From Micromonospora sp. HK10 (lineage in GTDB: Bacteria; Actinomycetota; Actinomycetes; Mycobacteriales; Micromonosporaceae), in assembly GCF_000982955.1 (NCBI RefSeq), contig NZ_KQ058836.1, positions 3,400 to 67,399 of the forward strand: a stretch of DNA of 64,000 nucleotides, written 5' to 3'. A model generated the notes under the pieces. It was not told the DNA's origin, did not search any database, and saw only the letters and a list, made by a program, of their open reading frames with translations. Shown in pieces: positions 1-7,777 of this stretch. Made by a program: the position numbers and the translations under genes. Numbering within the stretch: the first letter of the stretch is position 1; every line of letters begins with the position of its first letter.

Positions 1-666
1 TGGTGTGGCGGTCTGCTCGGCCTGGACCGGTGTGGCGGTCTGCTCGGCCCGGACCGGCGCGGTGGCGACCGGCTGCGGCGGCGCCGCGGCGGGCGCGGCG
101 ACCGCGCCGCTCCGGTCGGGAAGCCCGTCGGCCACCACGGCCAGCGTGTGGGCCAGCCCGCCGGGCATGCCGGTGATGCCGGCGTCCCAGGCCCGCAGGG
201 CGAGCCAGGCCGCGGCCGGGTCGTGCCCGGGCGCGACCCCGGGCGGGCCGATCAGCATCAGGCTCGCCGCGAGGTCGAGCAGCGCCGGCAGCTCGCCGTC
301 CGGCACCCCGGCCAGCCGGGCCGCGCAGACCGTGGCGGTCAGCACGCCGGTGCTCACCGGCACCGTGGGCGCCGACAGCCCGGCTGCGGCAGCCAGTCCG
401 GCGTCGACCGCCGCCGCCAGCTCCGCCACCGACCGGCCGTGGGCCGCGCCGACCGCGAGACCGACCAGCGTCGGCCCGACCGCCGGTCCGAGCGACGCGC
501 ACCGTTCGCCGTTCCAGTGCAGGGCCACGTAGGTCTCCGCCCGGGTGCCGGCGCCGATGAGGGGGAAGTCGCCGTCCGGCGTGCCGACCCGGGCGGCCCA
601 CGCGGCCAGGGAGCCCTCCGGCGGCGGCAGGGCGGCGAACCCGGCCAGCAGGGCGGCGACGCTCAT
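1..666 (-). CDS. Diverged MmgE/PrpD-like protein, C-terminus cut by window edge
   Basis: The ATG at 666 overlaps the stop of the preceding gene (ATGA), so this is the last visible gene of the leftward operon. About 220 residues are visible. Residues 20-150 follow the MmgE/PrpD layout: an IGAGTRAE stretch where the family has its IGTG segment, then a helix-rich part resembling the family's STG-(V/A)-x-A-x-A-A-x-L segment. The acidic DDTH or DxGH active-site motif of the full-length paralogues is missing. From about residue 185 the chain becomes Ala/Pro/Gln/Thr-rich and ends in a nine-residue tandem repeat. It is perhaps a catalytically dead paralogue or a non-enzymatic partner. The family assignment is weak and rests on pattern only. 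Confidence 0.45.
   Translation of the reverse strand, partial: MSVAALLAGFAALPPPEGSLAAWAARVGTPDGDFPLIGAGTRAETYVALHWNGERCASLGPAVGPTLVGLAVGAAHGRSVAELAAAVDAGLAAAAGLSAPTVPVSTGVLTATVCAARLAGVPDGELPALLDLAASLMLIGPPGVAPGHDPAAAWLALRAWDAGITGMPGGLAHTLAVVADGLPDRSGAVAAPAAAPPQPVATAPVRAEQTATPVQAEQTATP
4..57. repeat. 27-base tandem repeat, two copies inside a gene
   Basis: Bases 4-30 and 31-57 are the same 27-base unit with one mismatch (T23 against C50). In the leftward gene that covers it, each unit encodes nine residues of the form V-R/Q-A-E-Q-T-A-T-P. The array may continue beyond the window edge. It is coding, low-complexity and in frame, so it probably arose by replication slippage in a linker or tail. 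Confidence 0.85.
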
Positions 667-1016
667 TCCCGGGTCACCTCGACGCTCTCGGTGACCAGGT
701 AGAACTTGAACTTCGTCCGGCCGGCCGGGCCGCGCTCCGCCGGCAACGGGTGCTCCTCGAACCAGCGCAGGTAGTTCGCGTACGCCTCCTCGTCGGCGTA
801 GTGCATCTCGGCGATCCGGTAGAAGGTGTAGCCGTCCGGCACCGACGCCGTGCCGCCGGAGGCCTGCCGCACCGGGCGCAGCACCTTGTTGAAGACGATC
901 CGGTCGAGATAGGGGTTGGCCAGCAGGTCCGGTGCGTGCACCTCGAAGAGCCAGCGCTCGTACTCCTCGGGGCTGACGCCCTCCTCGATCTCGTACCCGA
1001 GAATGGTCTTGATCAT
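663..1016 (-). CDS. EthD-like dimeric alpha/beta-barrel protein
   Basis: 117 residues. The start is the ATG at 1016, behind a clear GAGGAGAA ribosome site and overlapping the upstream stop by ATGA. The layout (first strand MIKTILGYEIEEGVS, a helix with YERWLFEVHAPDLLAN, later YTFYRIAEMHYADEEAYANYL) is that of small ferredoxin-fold proteins of the EthD/antibiotic-monooxygenase type, with the H-x-P motif at H28-P30. Such proteins bind small aromatic or cyclic ligands or act as cofactor-free oxygenases, isomerases or lactone-forming enzymes. Its place in the catabolic operon suggests a role on a pathway intermediate. The exact reaction cannot be read from the sequence. Confidence 0.7.
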   Translation of the reverse strand: MIKTILGYEIEEGVSPEEYERWLFEVHAPDLLANPYLDRIVFNKVLRPVRQASGGTASVPDGYTFYRIAEMHYADEEAYANYLRWFEEHPLPAERGPAGRTKFKFYLVTESVEVTRE

Positions 1017-1534
1017 GTGGTCGTTCTCCTCACTGTCCACAGGTGGGACTCGGCGCCCACGCCGAATCCCTCGAGCCGCACCCGGACCGGCTCGATCCGC
1101 ACCCCGGCCAGCTCCGCCGCCACCTCGTCGTCGGTGCGGACGGGTGCCCGGTCGAAACCGGACGCCCGCTGCCGCGCCACCTCCCGGCGGTAGACCGCGA
1201 CGGTCCACTCGGCGGGCATGACCGAGGCGGTGCCGCGGACGGCCACCATCCGGGGCGGCAGCAGGCCGAGGTCGAAGACGTGCGGCCGCTCGTTGCTGGC
1301 GCCCGGCGCGGGCGGGCCCACCCAGGCGACCAGCGTGCGCGGGTCGCGCCGCCACTGCGCGAGCCGCCGGTGGCCGGCCCGCTGCACCAGGCTGACCGAC
1401 CAGTCCGGCTCCAGGAACGCGGTCATCGTGCGGTTCACCGGGAACCCGCCGGCGTCGATGGTGGTCACCTGCGCGAAGCCGGCCTCCCCGTGGACGAAGG
1501 CGTACGCGGCGACGCGGGCCGCGGCCAGCTCCAT
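1013..1534 (-). CDS. PPOX-fold FMN/F420-binding family protein
   Basis: 173 residues. It resembles the pyridoxamine-5-phosphate-oxidase-like split-barrel flavoproteins: a helix, then strands with GFAQVTTIDAGGFPVNRTM and WSVSLVQRAGHRRLAQWRRDPR near residues 20-75, as in proteins that bind FMN or F420 at the dimer interface. The ATG at 1534 shares one base with the preceding stop (TGATG) and has GGAG six bases upstream, so it is preferred over the in-frame GTG at 1546. It is probably a small flavin reductase or cofactor binder within the catabolic operon. Which cofactor it uses is not evident. Confidence 0.7.
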   Translation of the reverse strand: MELAAARVAAYAFVHGEAGFAQVTTIDAGGFPVNRTMTAFLEPDWSVSLVQRAGHRRLAQWRRDPRTLVAWVGPPAPGASNERPHVFDLGLLPPRMVAVRGTASVMPAEWTVAVYRREVARQRASGFDRAPVRTDDEVAAELAGVRIEPVRVRLEGFGVGAESHLWTVRRTTT

Positions 1535-2412
1535 CACCGGCTCCACGGCGCCAGGCGCCAGGTCGTCACGCTGGCCGGCGTCCGCCGGACCCGGGCGGCG
1601 AGTTCACTGTGCGTGTACGCCCGGTCGGGCACGACCGCGCTGACCACGTCCACCGCGATGCCGGACCGGGCGAACGGGTACGGGTCGAGCCAGATCTCGC
1701 CCGGCCGGCGCACGCCCACCGTGATCCGCTCCGCCGGGCCGAACGGGTGGGTACGCACGGGCGGCAGCAGCACGTCCTCGGCCGAGTGCTCGAGGGCGGC
1801 CAGCTGCGGCCCCCAGGGCCGGGCCGGGCCGGGCTCGGCGGCCGGCCGCGACGGCATCACGCACAGGTAGAGCGAGAGCAGGTCCCACAGTTGCAGCAGC
1901 TCGTAGTTGTGCCAGAGCCGGGTCTCGAACGCGGCCCGGGGCTCGGCCGCCGTCCAGGCCAGCCGCTTCGCCTCGATCCACCGCCGCTCCTCGGTGTCGA
2001 CCGCGTCGTCCTGCGCCGCCCGGCCGTCCGCGCCGAGGTCCAGCCGACCCCGGGCGCCCGGCGCCGACCACCGGCCCCGGTACAGGCCGGTCCAGTGCAT
2101 GCCGACCAGGACGCCGGCGTACACGTCGCCGAGCGCCACCCGTTCGACGCCCTGCCGGTAGAGCCGCACGTGCTCGGTCGCGTCGATCTCCAGGAAGTGC
2201 AGCGGCCGGCGTTCGAGCTCGTGGAAGAGCACCCGGGCGTCCCAGGCCCGCCAGCCTTCGTCGTGCCGGCTCGCGGCGGTGCGTACCGGGGAACGCGGCG
2301 TGGGTGTCTCGAACCGCTCGTTGCCCCAGGCGTCCGCCAGCTCGCCGGCGATCCGGCCGTGCTCGACCTGTTCGATGAGGTGCAGCGCGCCGTCGCGCCG
2401 GACGACGATCAT
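1534..2412 (-). CDS. DUF3891 family protein
   Basis: 292 residues. It begins with MIVVRRDGALHLIEQVEHGRIAG, then an AWGNERFET stretch and the histidine-bearing motif RHDEGWRAWD at about residues 49-58, followed by HWTGLYRGRW. These are hallmarks of the DUF3891 family, whose conserved His and Asp residues suggest a metal-dependent hydrolase, although no activity is known to me. Start and stop overlap both neighbours (ATGA upstream, TGATG downstream), so it is translated together with the MmgE/PrpD and PPOX genes. The function in the pathway is unknown. Confidence 0.75.
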   Translation of the reverse strand: MIVVRRDGALHLIEQVEHGRIAGELADAWGNERFETPTPRSPVRTAASRHDEGWRAWDARVLFHELERRPLHFLEIDATEHVRLYRQGVERVALGDVYAGVLVGMHWTGLYRGRWSAPGARGRLDLGADGRAAQDDAVDTEERRWIEAKRLAWTAAEPRAAFETRLWHNYELLQLWDLLSLYLCVMPSRPAAEPGPARPWGPQLAALEHSAEDVLLPPVRTHPFGPAERITVGVRRPGEIWLDPYPFARSGIAVDVVSAVVPDRAYTHSELAARVRRTPASVTTWRLAPWSR

Positions 2413-3725
2413 GCCGCCACCGCCCGCAACGCGGCCCCGAGAGCCCGGGCGCTGCCGCCGGCCAGCCCGTCGACCGCGGCCAGCACGGGCGCGGCCCGTC
2501 CGGGGAAGCGGTGGTCGAGCAGCCGCCGGGCCTTGGCCCGCGACGCCGCCCGGTCGAAGGCCCGGGGGCCGTCGCCGCGCGGCAGGTCGGCGGCGCCGAC
2601 CAGCACGGTGCCGTCGGCGCGGACCACCCGCACCCGGGCCGGTCGGCCGGCCGGGTAGCCGGCGTCCAGCGCGGGGTCGTGCCGCACCTGCACGCGCGCG
2701 GCCAGGTCGCGCACCGCCGGGGAGGATACCGTCGCCGCGGTCAGCGTGGTCTCGTCGAGCCGGCCGGTGAGCAGCGCGACCGCCACCGAGGTGGGCACGC
2801 TGAACCGGGCGGCCAGCTCGCTGTCGGCGACCGCGCCGAACCGGGCCGCGTGCGCGAACGTGCGTACCTCGACCCGCGCCACGTCCGGCAGCGGGCCGGT
2901 CGCGGCCACGATGTCCGCCACCGCGTCGTTGACGCCGTGCAGGTGGGCGCAGGTGGGGTGGGCCTTCGTGTAGCCCCGCAGCACCTCGTGGCCGTGGTCG
3001 CGCCCGAGCCCCGACCAGTCGCGGGCGGCGACCGCCGCGAAATGCCGGTCCAGCGTGCCGGGCAGCGGTTCCAGACCGGCCACGGCCGCGGCGCCCAGGC
3101 TCGCGCCCAGCTGCACCGAGGCGCCCAGGAACGCGTGCCCCCCGGTACGCCCAGTGAAGATCGTCGCCGCGTCGCTGAGCAGCACGGCCGAGCCGGCCAG
3201 CTCCACGGCGCGGCGCATGGCGGCGGCATCGCCGGGCGCCAGCAGCCGGGCCACCCCCGCCGCCGCGCCGACCTGGCCCCAGGTGCCGATGTCGTGTACG
3301 CCGTCCGGCGTGCCGCCCATCGCCCGGCCCACCCGGACGCCCACCTCGTAGCCGGCCAGCACCGCCGACAGCAGCTCCCCGCCCGGCAGGTCCCGCTCCT
3401 CGGCCACCGCCAGCACGGCCGGGACCACGTGCGACGCCGGATGCCCGCGCGCCGGCCGGTGACCGTCCTGCAGCTGGTCGGCCGCGATCGCGCTGCCGTT
3501 GCGGAACTGGGCGTCGGCGGCCGGCCAGCCGCGCGACGAGCCCACCACCGTCGACTCGCCCGAACCCCCGGAACCGGCGCCAAGCGCGCGCAGCTCGGGC
3601 CGCCCGCTGCCCAGCGCGGCGACCGCGATCGTGTCCGCGACCAGGTCCACCACCCGGTCCCGCACGGCGGCGGGCGCCGCCGCCCAGTCGGTGGCCGCGG
3701 CGGTCGCGGCGAGCTGCTCGATCAT
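2409..3725 (-). CDS. MmgE/PrpD family protein (DGH...GHPA subtype)
   Basis: 438 residues, full family length. MmgE/PrpD enzymes include 2-methylcitrate dehydratase, cis-aconitate decarboxylase and iminodisuccinate epimerase, all acting on small di- or tricarboxylates. The usual acidic DDTH active-site segment is replaced by QLQDGHRPARGHPASH at residues 84-99, a variant shared with the paralogue at 12521-13855. The later motif YTKAHPTCAHLHGVNDA corresponds to the family's FKPYPxCxxxH region. The ATG at 3725 overlaps the upstream stop (ATGA). The substrate is unknown; the variant motif argues against methylcitrate dehydratase. Confidence 0.9.
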   Translation of the reverse strand: MIEQLAATAAATDWAAAPAAVRDRVVDLVADTIAVAALGSGRPELRALGAGSGGSGESTVVGSSRGWPAADAQFRNGSAIAADQLQDGHRPARGHPASHVVPAVLAVAEERDLPGGELLSAVLAGYEVGVRVGRAMGGTPDGVHDIGTWGQVGAAAGVARLLAPGDAAAMRRAVELAGSAVLLSDAATIFTGRTGGHAFLGASVQLGASLGAAAVAGLEPLPGTLDRHFAAVAARDWSGLGRDHGHEVLRGYTKAHPTCAHLHGVNDAVADIVAATGPLPDVARVEVRTFAHAARFGAVADSELAARFSVPTSVAVALLTGRLDETTLTAATVSSPAVRDLAARVQVRHDPALDAGYPAGRPARVRVVRADGTVLVGAADLPRGDGPRAFDRAASRAKARRLLDHRFPGRAAPVLAAVDGLAGGSARALGAALRAVAA

Positions 3726-5119
3726 CCCCGCACCCGGGCCATCAGGCCGGCCACGTCCGGCGCGGCGGCCAGGTCGAGGACGGCGGACGCGATGTCCTCC
3801 CGGTCGGGCACCCGCGCCGCGTTGGACGCGAACTTGGCGGCCAGCTCGGCCGAGCTGAGCGGGTTGCCCGGACCGCCCCGGTTGACGTCGACCCGCTCCT
3901 CGTGCCGGGTGCCGTCGCGCAGCACGACCCGCAGCACCGCCGGGAACTGGTTCGGGAAGATCTCGTCGCAGCGGGCGTCCGCTACGCACCGCACCTTCGC
4001 CGCCAACGCCAGCCGCGCCTCGTCCGCCGCGGCCGCGTCGGTGAAGTCGTCATGGCCCAGCCCGAGACCGCCGCCGCCCAGCAGGGCCGCGGCCACCGTG
4101 TAGGGGCCGCTGAACGCCGCGTGGTAACCGGACTCCGGCCGGGCCTTGTCCTGCGGCGGTTCGGCGATCGTACGCAGCACCGGCGACGGCACCCCCAGCT
4201 CGATCGACTCGATCGCGTCCGGTGCCACACCCCGGGCCCGCAGGGCCAGCGCCGCGTCGATGCCGGCGTGCGTGAAGTGGTTGCACGGGTACGGCTTGAA
4301 GAAGATGCCGGGCAGCTCCCAGTGCGTGCCGAGCCGGTCGACCACCGCGTCGACGTCGGCCCGCTCCCCGCAGAACGCGTGCAGGAAACCGAAGCGCCCC
4401 TCGACCACGGTCGGCGGCCCGGTGAGCCCGTGCCGGGCCAGTTCGGCGGCGACCACGCCGGAGTGCGCGGCCCAGCCGCAGTGCACCCGCTTCACGGTGC
4501 CGCCGGTCCGGTTGGCCTCCAGCAGGCCGGCGCCCATGCTCGCGGCGATCCCGGCGGCGTGCGCGATGCCGTCGGCGTCGGCCCCGCCGACCATCGCCGC
4601 CGCCACGGCCGCCCCGACCGCGCCGCAGATCGACGTCGCGTGCTGGCCGCGCTCGAAGAACTCGGAATTGCCCAGCGCCCGGTCGTAGCCGCCCATGCCG
4701 AGCCGGACCGCGACCTCGATGCCCATCCCGGCCGCGTCGAGCAGCGCGGCCCCCGACGCGCCGCGCGCCTCGGCCACCGCCAGCGCCGCCGGCACCACCG
4801 GCGAGGAGGGGTGCAGCACCGACGGCAGGTGGGTGTCGTCGAAGTCCAGCGAGTGCGCCAGCGTGCCGTTGACCAGGGCCGCGTTCGCGGCCGGCACGCG
4901 CAGGCCGGTGCCGATCGCCACCGCCTCCGGCGTGCCGCCCGCCGCCCGCACGTAAGCGGTGACCGCCCGGGCGGGCGGCAGCCCGCTGGCGGCGAGGCTG
5001 TTGCCGATCAGGTCGAGCACCCGGCGGGCCACGTCCTGCCGCAGGTCCCCGGGGAGCCCGCAGCGCCGCACGTCCTCGGCGACCGCCGCGAGCCGCTGGA
5101 CCACGGTCGGGCTGCTCAT
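3722..5119 (-). CDS. MmgE/PrpD family protein (canonical DDTH subtype)
   Basis: 465 residues. The canonical motif NGTLAHSLDFDDTHLPS (about residues 84-100, DFDDTH at 92-97) is present, with VLHPSS behind it, a basic KRVHCGWAAHSG segment and FFKPYPCNHFTH in the C-terminal domain. All active-site blocks of the MmgE/PrpD fold are thus intact. It should be an active dehydratase, decarboxylase or epimerase on a polycarboxylate-like compound. It overlaps both neighbours by four bases (ATGA each side). It is clearly distinct from the adjacent DGH-type paralogue, so the pair probably performs different steps rather than being redundant. Confidence 0.92.
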   Translation of the reverse strand: MSSPTVVQRLAAVAEDVRRCGLPGDLRQDVARRVLDLIGNSLAASGLPPARAVTAYVRAAGGTPEAVAIGTGLRVPAANAALVNGTLAHSLDFDDTHLPSVLHPSSPVVPAALAVAEARGASGAALLDAAGMGIEVAVRLGMGGYDRALGNSEFFERGQHATSICGAVGAAVAAAMVGGADADGIAHAAGIAASMGAGLLEANRTGGTVKRVHCGWAAHSGVVAAELARHGLTGPPTVVEGRFGFLHAFCGERADVDAVVDRLGTHWELPGIFFKPYPCNHFTHAGIDAALALRARGVAPDAIESIELGVPSPVLRTIAEPPQDKARPESGYHAAFSGPYTVAAALLGGGGLGLGHDDFTDAAAADEARLALAAKVRCVADARCDEIFPNQFPAVLRVVLRDGTRHEERVDVNRGGPGNPLSSAELAAKFASNAARVPDREDIASAVLDLAAAPDVAGLMARVRG

Positions 5120-5961
5120 GGGGTCACCGCCGCGAAGGGGCGGATGGGGGAGCCGGTGCCGCCGACGATGCGCAGCGGCGCCATCACGAAGACGAAGGCG
5201 GCCAGGCCCTCGGCGGCGGCCTGTTCGAGGTTGAGGTGCTCGATGATGTAGATGCCGGCGTCGACCAGCAGCACCCGGTGCACGGGCAGCACGCTGTGCC
5301 CGGAGCCCGGGCGGATCTGCTCGTACGCCGTGGTGTCCGAACCGGTGGCGACCACCCGGCGCGCGGCGAGCCACTCGGCGGCGTCGGTGGTGGCGCCCGG
5401 CACGCCGGCGGTCTGCCCGAGATAGGTGGTCGCGTCGGCGAAGTGCCGCGCCCAGCCGGTGCGGACCAGCGCCACGTCGCCGGGGCCGGGCTCGACGCCG
5501 GCGCGTTCGGCGGCGGCGGCCAGGTCGGCCGCGGTCACGCCGTACCCGGGGGGCAGCACCTCGACCCCGTGTACGGCGGCCACGTCGAGCAGCACGCCGC
5601 GGGTGAGCAGCGCGGGCGTGTGCTCGGCGCCGAGCGCGGTGAACCGGCCGCCGGTCTGCGCCGCCGCGGCGTCCACGCCGCCGTGCAGCCGGCCGTCGTG
5701 GCTGACGTGGGACAGCGCGTCGACGTGGGTGCCCACGTGCCCGCCGGTCACGATCATCTCGTTGGCCGCCGAGCCACCGTCCGGGCGGACCATGTCGCCG
5801 TGCCGGCGGATCAGGCTCATCCGGAAGCCGGGGTGGTTGGGTGAGCACGGCATGCCCGTGAAGTGCGGGTGCCCGAGCTCGACGAGCCGTACCCCCGCGG
5901 TCACCGCGGCGAGTAGGGGATCGTCCGTGCGCGCCGGGCGGGCCTGCGGCTCGGTGGTCAA
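5116..5961 (-). CDS. Cyclase family metal-dependent hydrolase (PF04199 type)
   Basis: 281 residues. The family (kynurenine formamidase KynB, isatin hydrolase and relatives) is defined by the metal-binding motif HxGTHxDxxxH, seen here as H75-V-G-T-H79-V-D81-x3-H85. These enzymes hydrolyse formamides, cyclic amides or lactones with Mn or Zn. The start is TTG at 5961: it has AGGAGG five bases upstream and overlaps the preceding stop as TTGA, and no ATG or GTG fits. Between a CoA-ester lyase and an MmgE/PrpD gene it probably opens a ring or cleaves an amide of a pathway intermediate. Confidence 0.9.
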   Translation of the reverse strand: MTTEPQARPARTDDPLLAAVTAGVRLVELGHPHFTGMPCSPNHPGFRMSLIRRHGDMVRPDGGSAANEMIVTGGHVGTHVDALSHVSHDGRLHGGVDAAAAQTGGRFTALGAEHTPALLTRGVLLDVAAVHGVEVLPPGYGVTAADLAAAAERAGVEPGPGDVALVRTGWARHFADATTYLGQTAGVPGATTDAAEWLAARRVVATGSDTTAYEQIRPGSGHSVLPVHRVLLVDAGIYIIEHLNLEQAAAEGLAAFVFVMAPLRIVGGTGSPIRPFAAVTP

Positions 5962-6800
5962 CTCGTTCCTCCTGAGGGTGGTTCGGACGGGTCGGTCAGG
6001 TCGAGGACGAGTCGGGCCCGGCGCACCACCGCTGGGTCGACGAACCGCCCGGCCGCGTCGAGCACGGCCACCTCGCCGGCTTCCTCCGCGCGGGCCGCCG
6101 CGGCCACCACGGCCCGCGCGGCGGCCACCTCGGCGGCGGTCGGCGTGAAGACCTCGTGCACGACCGGGATCTGTCGCGGGTGCACCACCGACCGGCCGAC
6201 GAAGCCGGTGGCCCGGGCCCGTTCGGTGCTGGCGCGCAGGCCGTCGAGGTCGGCGACGTCGGTGTAGACGCTCTGCACGGGGGACGGCAGCCCGGCGGCC
6301 CGGGCCGCGACCACCACCCAGCCGCGCGCCCAGGCCAGCCCGTCGTCGCCGGTCACCCGCAGGTCGGCGGAGAGGTCGGCCTCGCCCAGCCCCAGCCCGG
6401 CGACGCGCGGGTGCGCGGTGGCCAGCTCGGCGGCCCGGGCCAGCCCGGCGGCGCTCTCCAGCAGCAGTTGCAGCGGCAGGAAGGCGCGGTTGGCGACCTC
6501 GCGGACCAGGGCCGGGTCCTCGCAGCGCGGCAGGCGCAACCCGGTCAGGCCCAGCCCGGCCAGCGCGTCGACGTCGTCCTCGCCCCACGGGCCGGCCGGG
6601 TCGTTCACCCGTACCCACAGCGGGCGGTCGTGGGGAGCCTCGGCGGCCAGCCGCAGCGCGGTGTTCCGGGCGGCGGCCTTCTGGTCCGGCGGTACCGCGT
6701 CCTCAAGGTCGACGACCACCGCGTCGGCGCCGGCGGCGAGGGCCTTCGCCACCCGGTCGGGGCGGTGGCCGGGCACGTAGAGCCAGGATCGCGGGGTCAC
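5958..6800 (-). CDS. HpcH/HpaI aldolase/citrate lyase family (CitE-like CoA-ester lyase)
   Basis: 280 residues. It starts like CitE-type TIM-barrel lyases (RSWLYVPGHRPDR), with VVVDLEDAVPP at about 28-37, RVND (R64), the metal ligands E115 (LLLES) and D142 (GEADLSAD), and a C-terminal FVGRSVVHPRQIPVVHEVF segment. This subfamily cleaves malyl-, citramalyl- or related 3-hydroxy-acyl-CoA esters in a Mg-dependent retro-aldol or retro-Claisen reaction. GTG at 6800 overlaps the IclR gene stop (GTGA). With the CaiB-type CoA-transferase of the rightward arm, it implies that a CoA ester is formed and then split to central metabolites. Confidence 0.9.
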   Translation of the reverse strand: MTPRSWLYVPGHRPDRVAKALAAGADAVVVDLEDAVPPDQKAAARNTALRLAAEAPHDRPLWVRVNDPAGPWGEDDVDALAGLGLTGLRLPRCEDPALVREVANRAFLPLQLLLESAAGLARAAELATAHPRVAGLGLGEADLSADLRVTGDDGLAWARGWVVVAARAAGLPSPVQSVYTDVADLDGLRASTERARATGFVGRSVVHPRQIPVVHEVFTPTAAEVAAARAVVAAAARAEEAGEVAVLDAAGRFVDPAVVRRARLVLDLTDPSEPPSGGTS

Positions 6801-7573
6801 TTGGGCAGCCCGCCGGACCAGCCCAGCGCCCGCGAGATGCGGTCGGCGGCCTCCCGGACCAGCGGACCGAAGCGTTCCCGGGCGGCGGCGTCGACCCGGT
6901 GCGCGGGGCCGCAGACCGAGATGGCGCCGACGACGGTGCCGTCGATGCCGAAGACCGGTGCGGCGACCGAGCCGGCGCCGTCCTGCCGTTCGCCGTCGGA
7001 GTGGGCGAGCCCGGTCTCGCGGATCGTGGTGAGTCGGGTGCGGAGCACGTCGGGGACGGTCACCGTGCGGCCGGTCAGCGACGGCAGTTCGGTGCCGAGC
7101 ACGGCCTCCCGCTCGAGGTCGGGCAGGAAGGCCAGGATGCAGGTGCTGGAACTGCCGGCGTGCAGCGGGAAACGGCGGCCCACCTCGACGGTCATCTTGA
7201 TCTCCCGGGTGGACTCGACCTGGTCGAGGTAGACCCGGCCGCCGTGCACCCGCGCCGACACGGTCGTCGTCTCGCCGGTGGTCAGTTGCAGCTCGCGCAG
7301 CACCGGCATGGCGACCGTGCGCAGCTGCGACTCGCGCAGGGCGCGGGCGCCGAGCGCCGCGGCCCCCGGGCCGAGCTGGTAGCCGCGGCTGGCCGGATCG
7401 CTGACCAGCAGCCGGCGCTCGACCAGCGTCTGCAGGATCCGGTGCACGACCGCCTTGGACAGGTCGAGGCTGCGCGCGATCGCGGTGACCCCGAGGAAGT
7501 CCGGCCCGTCGGTGAACAGGAGGAGAACATCGGCCACGCGGCTCGCCGCCTCGGTGCCCTGACTCTCTGCCAC
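6797..7573 (-). CDS. IclR family transcriptional regulator
   Basis: 258 residues from GTG 7573. An N-terminal winged helix (SRVADVLLLFTDGPDFLGVTAIARSLDLSKAVVHRIL, written here as two blocks around residues 10-27 and 28-45) is followed by the effector-binding GAF-like domain with HAGSSSTCILAFLP and SVAAPVFGIDGTVVGAISV. GTG 7573 has GGGGAGA seven bases upstream; an in-frame ATG at 7594 lacks a ribosome site and touches the operator, so GTG is preferred. It is the first gene of the leftward operon. Palindromes at its own promoter, the importer promoter and the esterase promoter predict that it controls the whole cluster, probably as a substrate-released repressor. Confidence 0.93.
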   Translation of the reverse strand: MAESQGTEAASRVADVLLLFTDGPDFLGVTAIARSLDLSKAVVHRILQTLVERRLLVSDPASRGYQLGPGAAALGARALRESQLRTVAMPVLRELQLTTGETTTVSARVHGGRVYLDQVESTREIKMTVEVGRRFPLHAGSSSTCILAFLPDLEREAVLGTELPSLTGRTVTVPDVLRTRLTTIRETGLAHSDGERQDGAGSVAAPVFGIDGTVVGAISVCGPAHRVDAAARERFGPLVREAADRISRALGWSGGLPK

Positions 7574-7594
7574 GTCGTCGTCTCCCCATGCCAT

Positions 7595-7611
7595 GTTTCT
7601 GCCAGCGGAAC
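7595..7611. promoter_or_regulatory. Predicted IclR operator, site A
   Basis: 17 bases, GTTTCTGC-C-AGCGGAAC, an imperfect inverted repeat whose right arm matches the perfect operator at 18564-18580. It covers the predicted transcription start of the regulator gene and lies just upstream of its ribosome site, a position suited to autorepression. Confidence 0.75.
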
Positions 7612-7614
7612 ACG

Positions 7615-7643
7615 ATTCCAGCACCGACCGGCTGCGGGGTCAA
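7615..7643 (-). promoter_or_regulatory. Predicted sigma-70-type promoter of the leftward catabolic operon
   Basis: On the minus strand, -35 TTGACC (7643-7638), a 17-base spacer and -10 TGGAAT (7620-7615). The predicted start near 7608 falls inside operator site A. Confidence 0.65.
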
Positions 7644-7694
7644 CCCCCCAATGTGGGCTCTGTACTGCGATGAACACGATTCTGCGACGAACCC

Positions 7695-7723
7695 TTGACC
7701 AGGTGAACCGGCGGTGCCAGCAT
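7695..7723 (+). promoter_or_regulatory. Predicted promoter of the importer operon
   Basis: -35 TTGACC (7695-7700), 17 bases, then a weak -10 CAGCAT (7718-7723). The predicted start near 7730 lies about ten bases before operator site B. The -10 element is poor, so activation or another sigma factor is possible. Confidence 0.5.
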
Positions 7724-7738
7724 CATGCCCCATGTGAT

Positions 7739-7755
7739 GTTCCGTGCGGCGGAAC
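7739..7755. promoter_or_regulatory. Predicted IclR operator, site B
   Basis: 17 bases, GTTCCG-TGCGG-CGGAAC, with six perfect bases in each arm. It sits between the predicted promoter and the ribosome site (AGGAG, 7768-7772) of the substrate-binding lipoprotein gene, a roadblock position for a repressor. Confidence 0.78.
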
Positions 7756-7777
7756 ACCGTCACCCCCAGGAGCTGAC

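Noticed and set aside
4..57. Short direct repeats considered as the edge of a CRISPR array
   Set aside because: There are no spacers; the units are contiguous, in frame and encode a protein repeat. No cas genes are in the window.
2511..4103. A 530-codon rightward frame opposite the two MmgE/PrpD genes
   Set aside because: It crosses the stop-start junction of two well-supported genes, and its composition is that of an antisense shadow.
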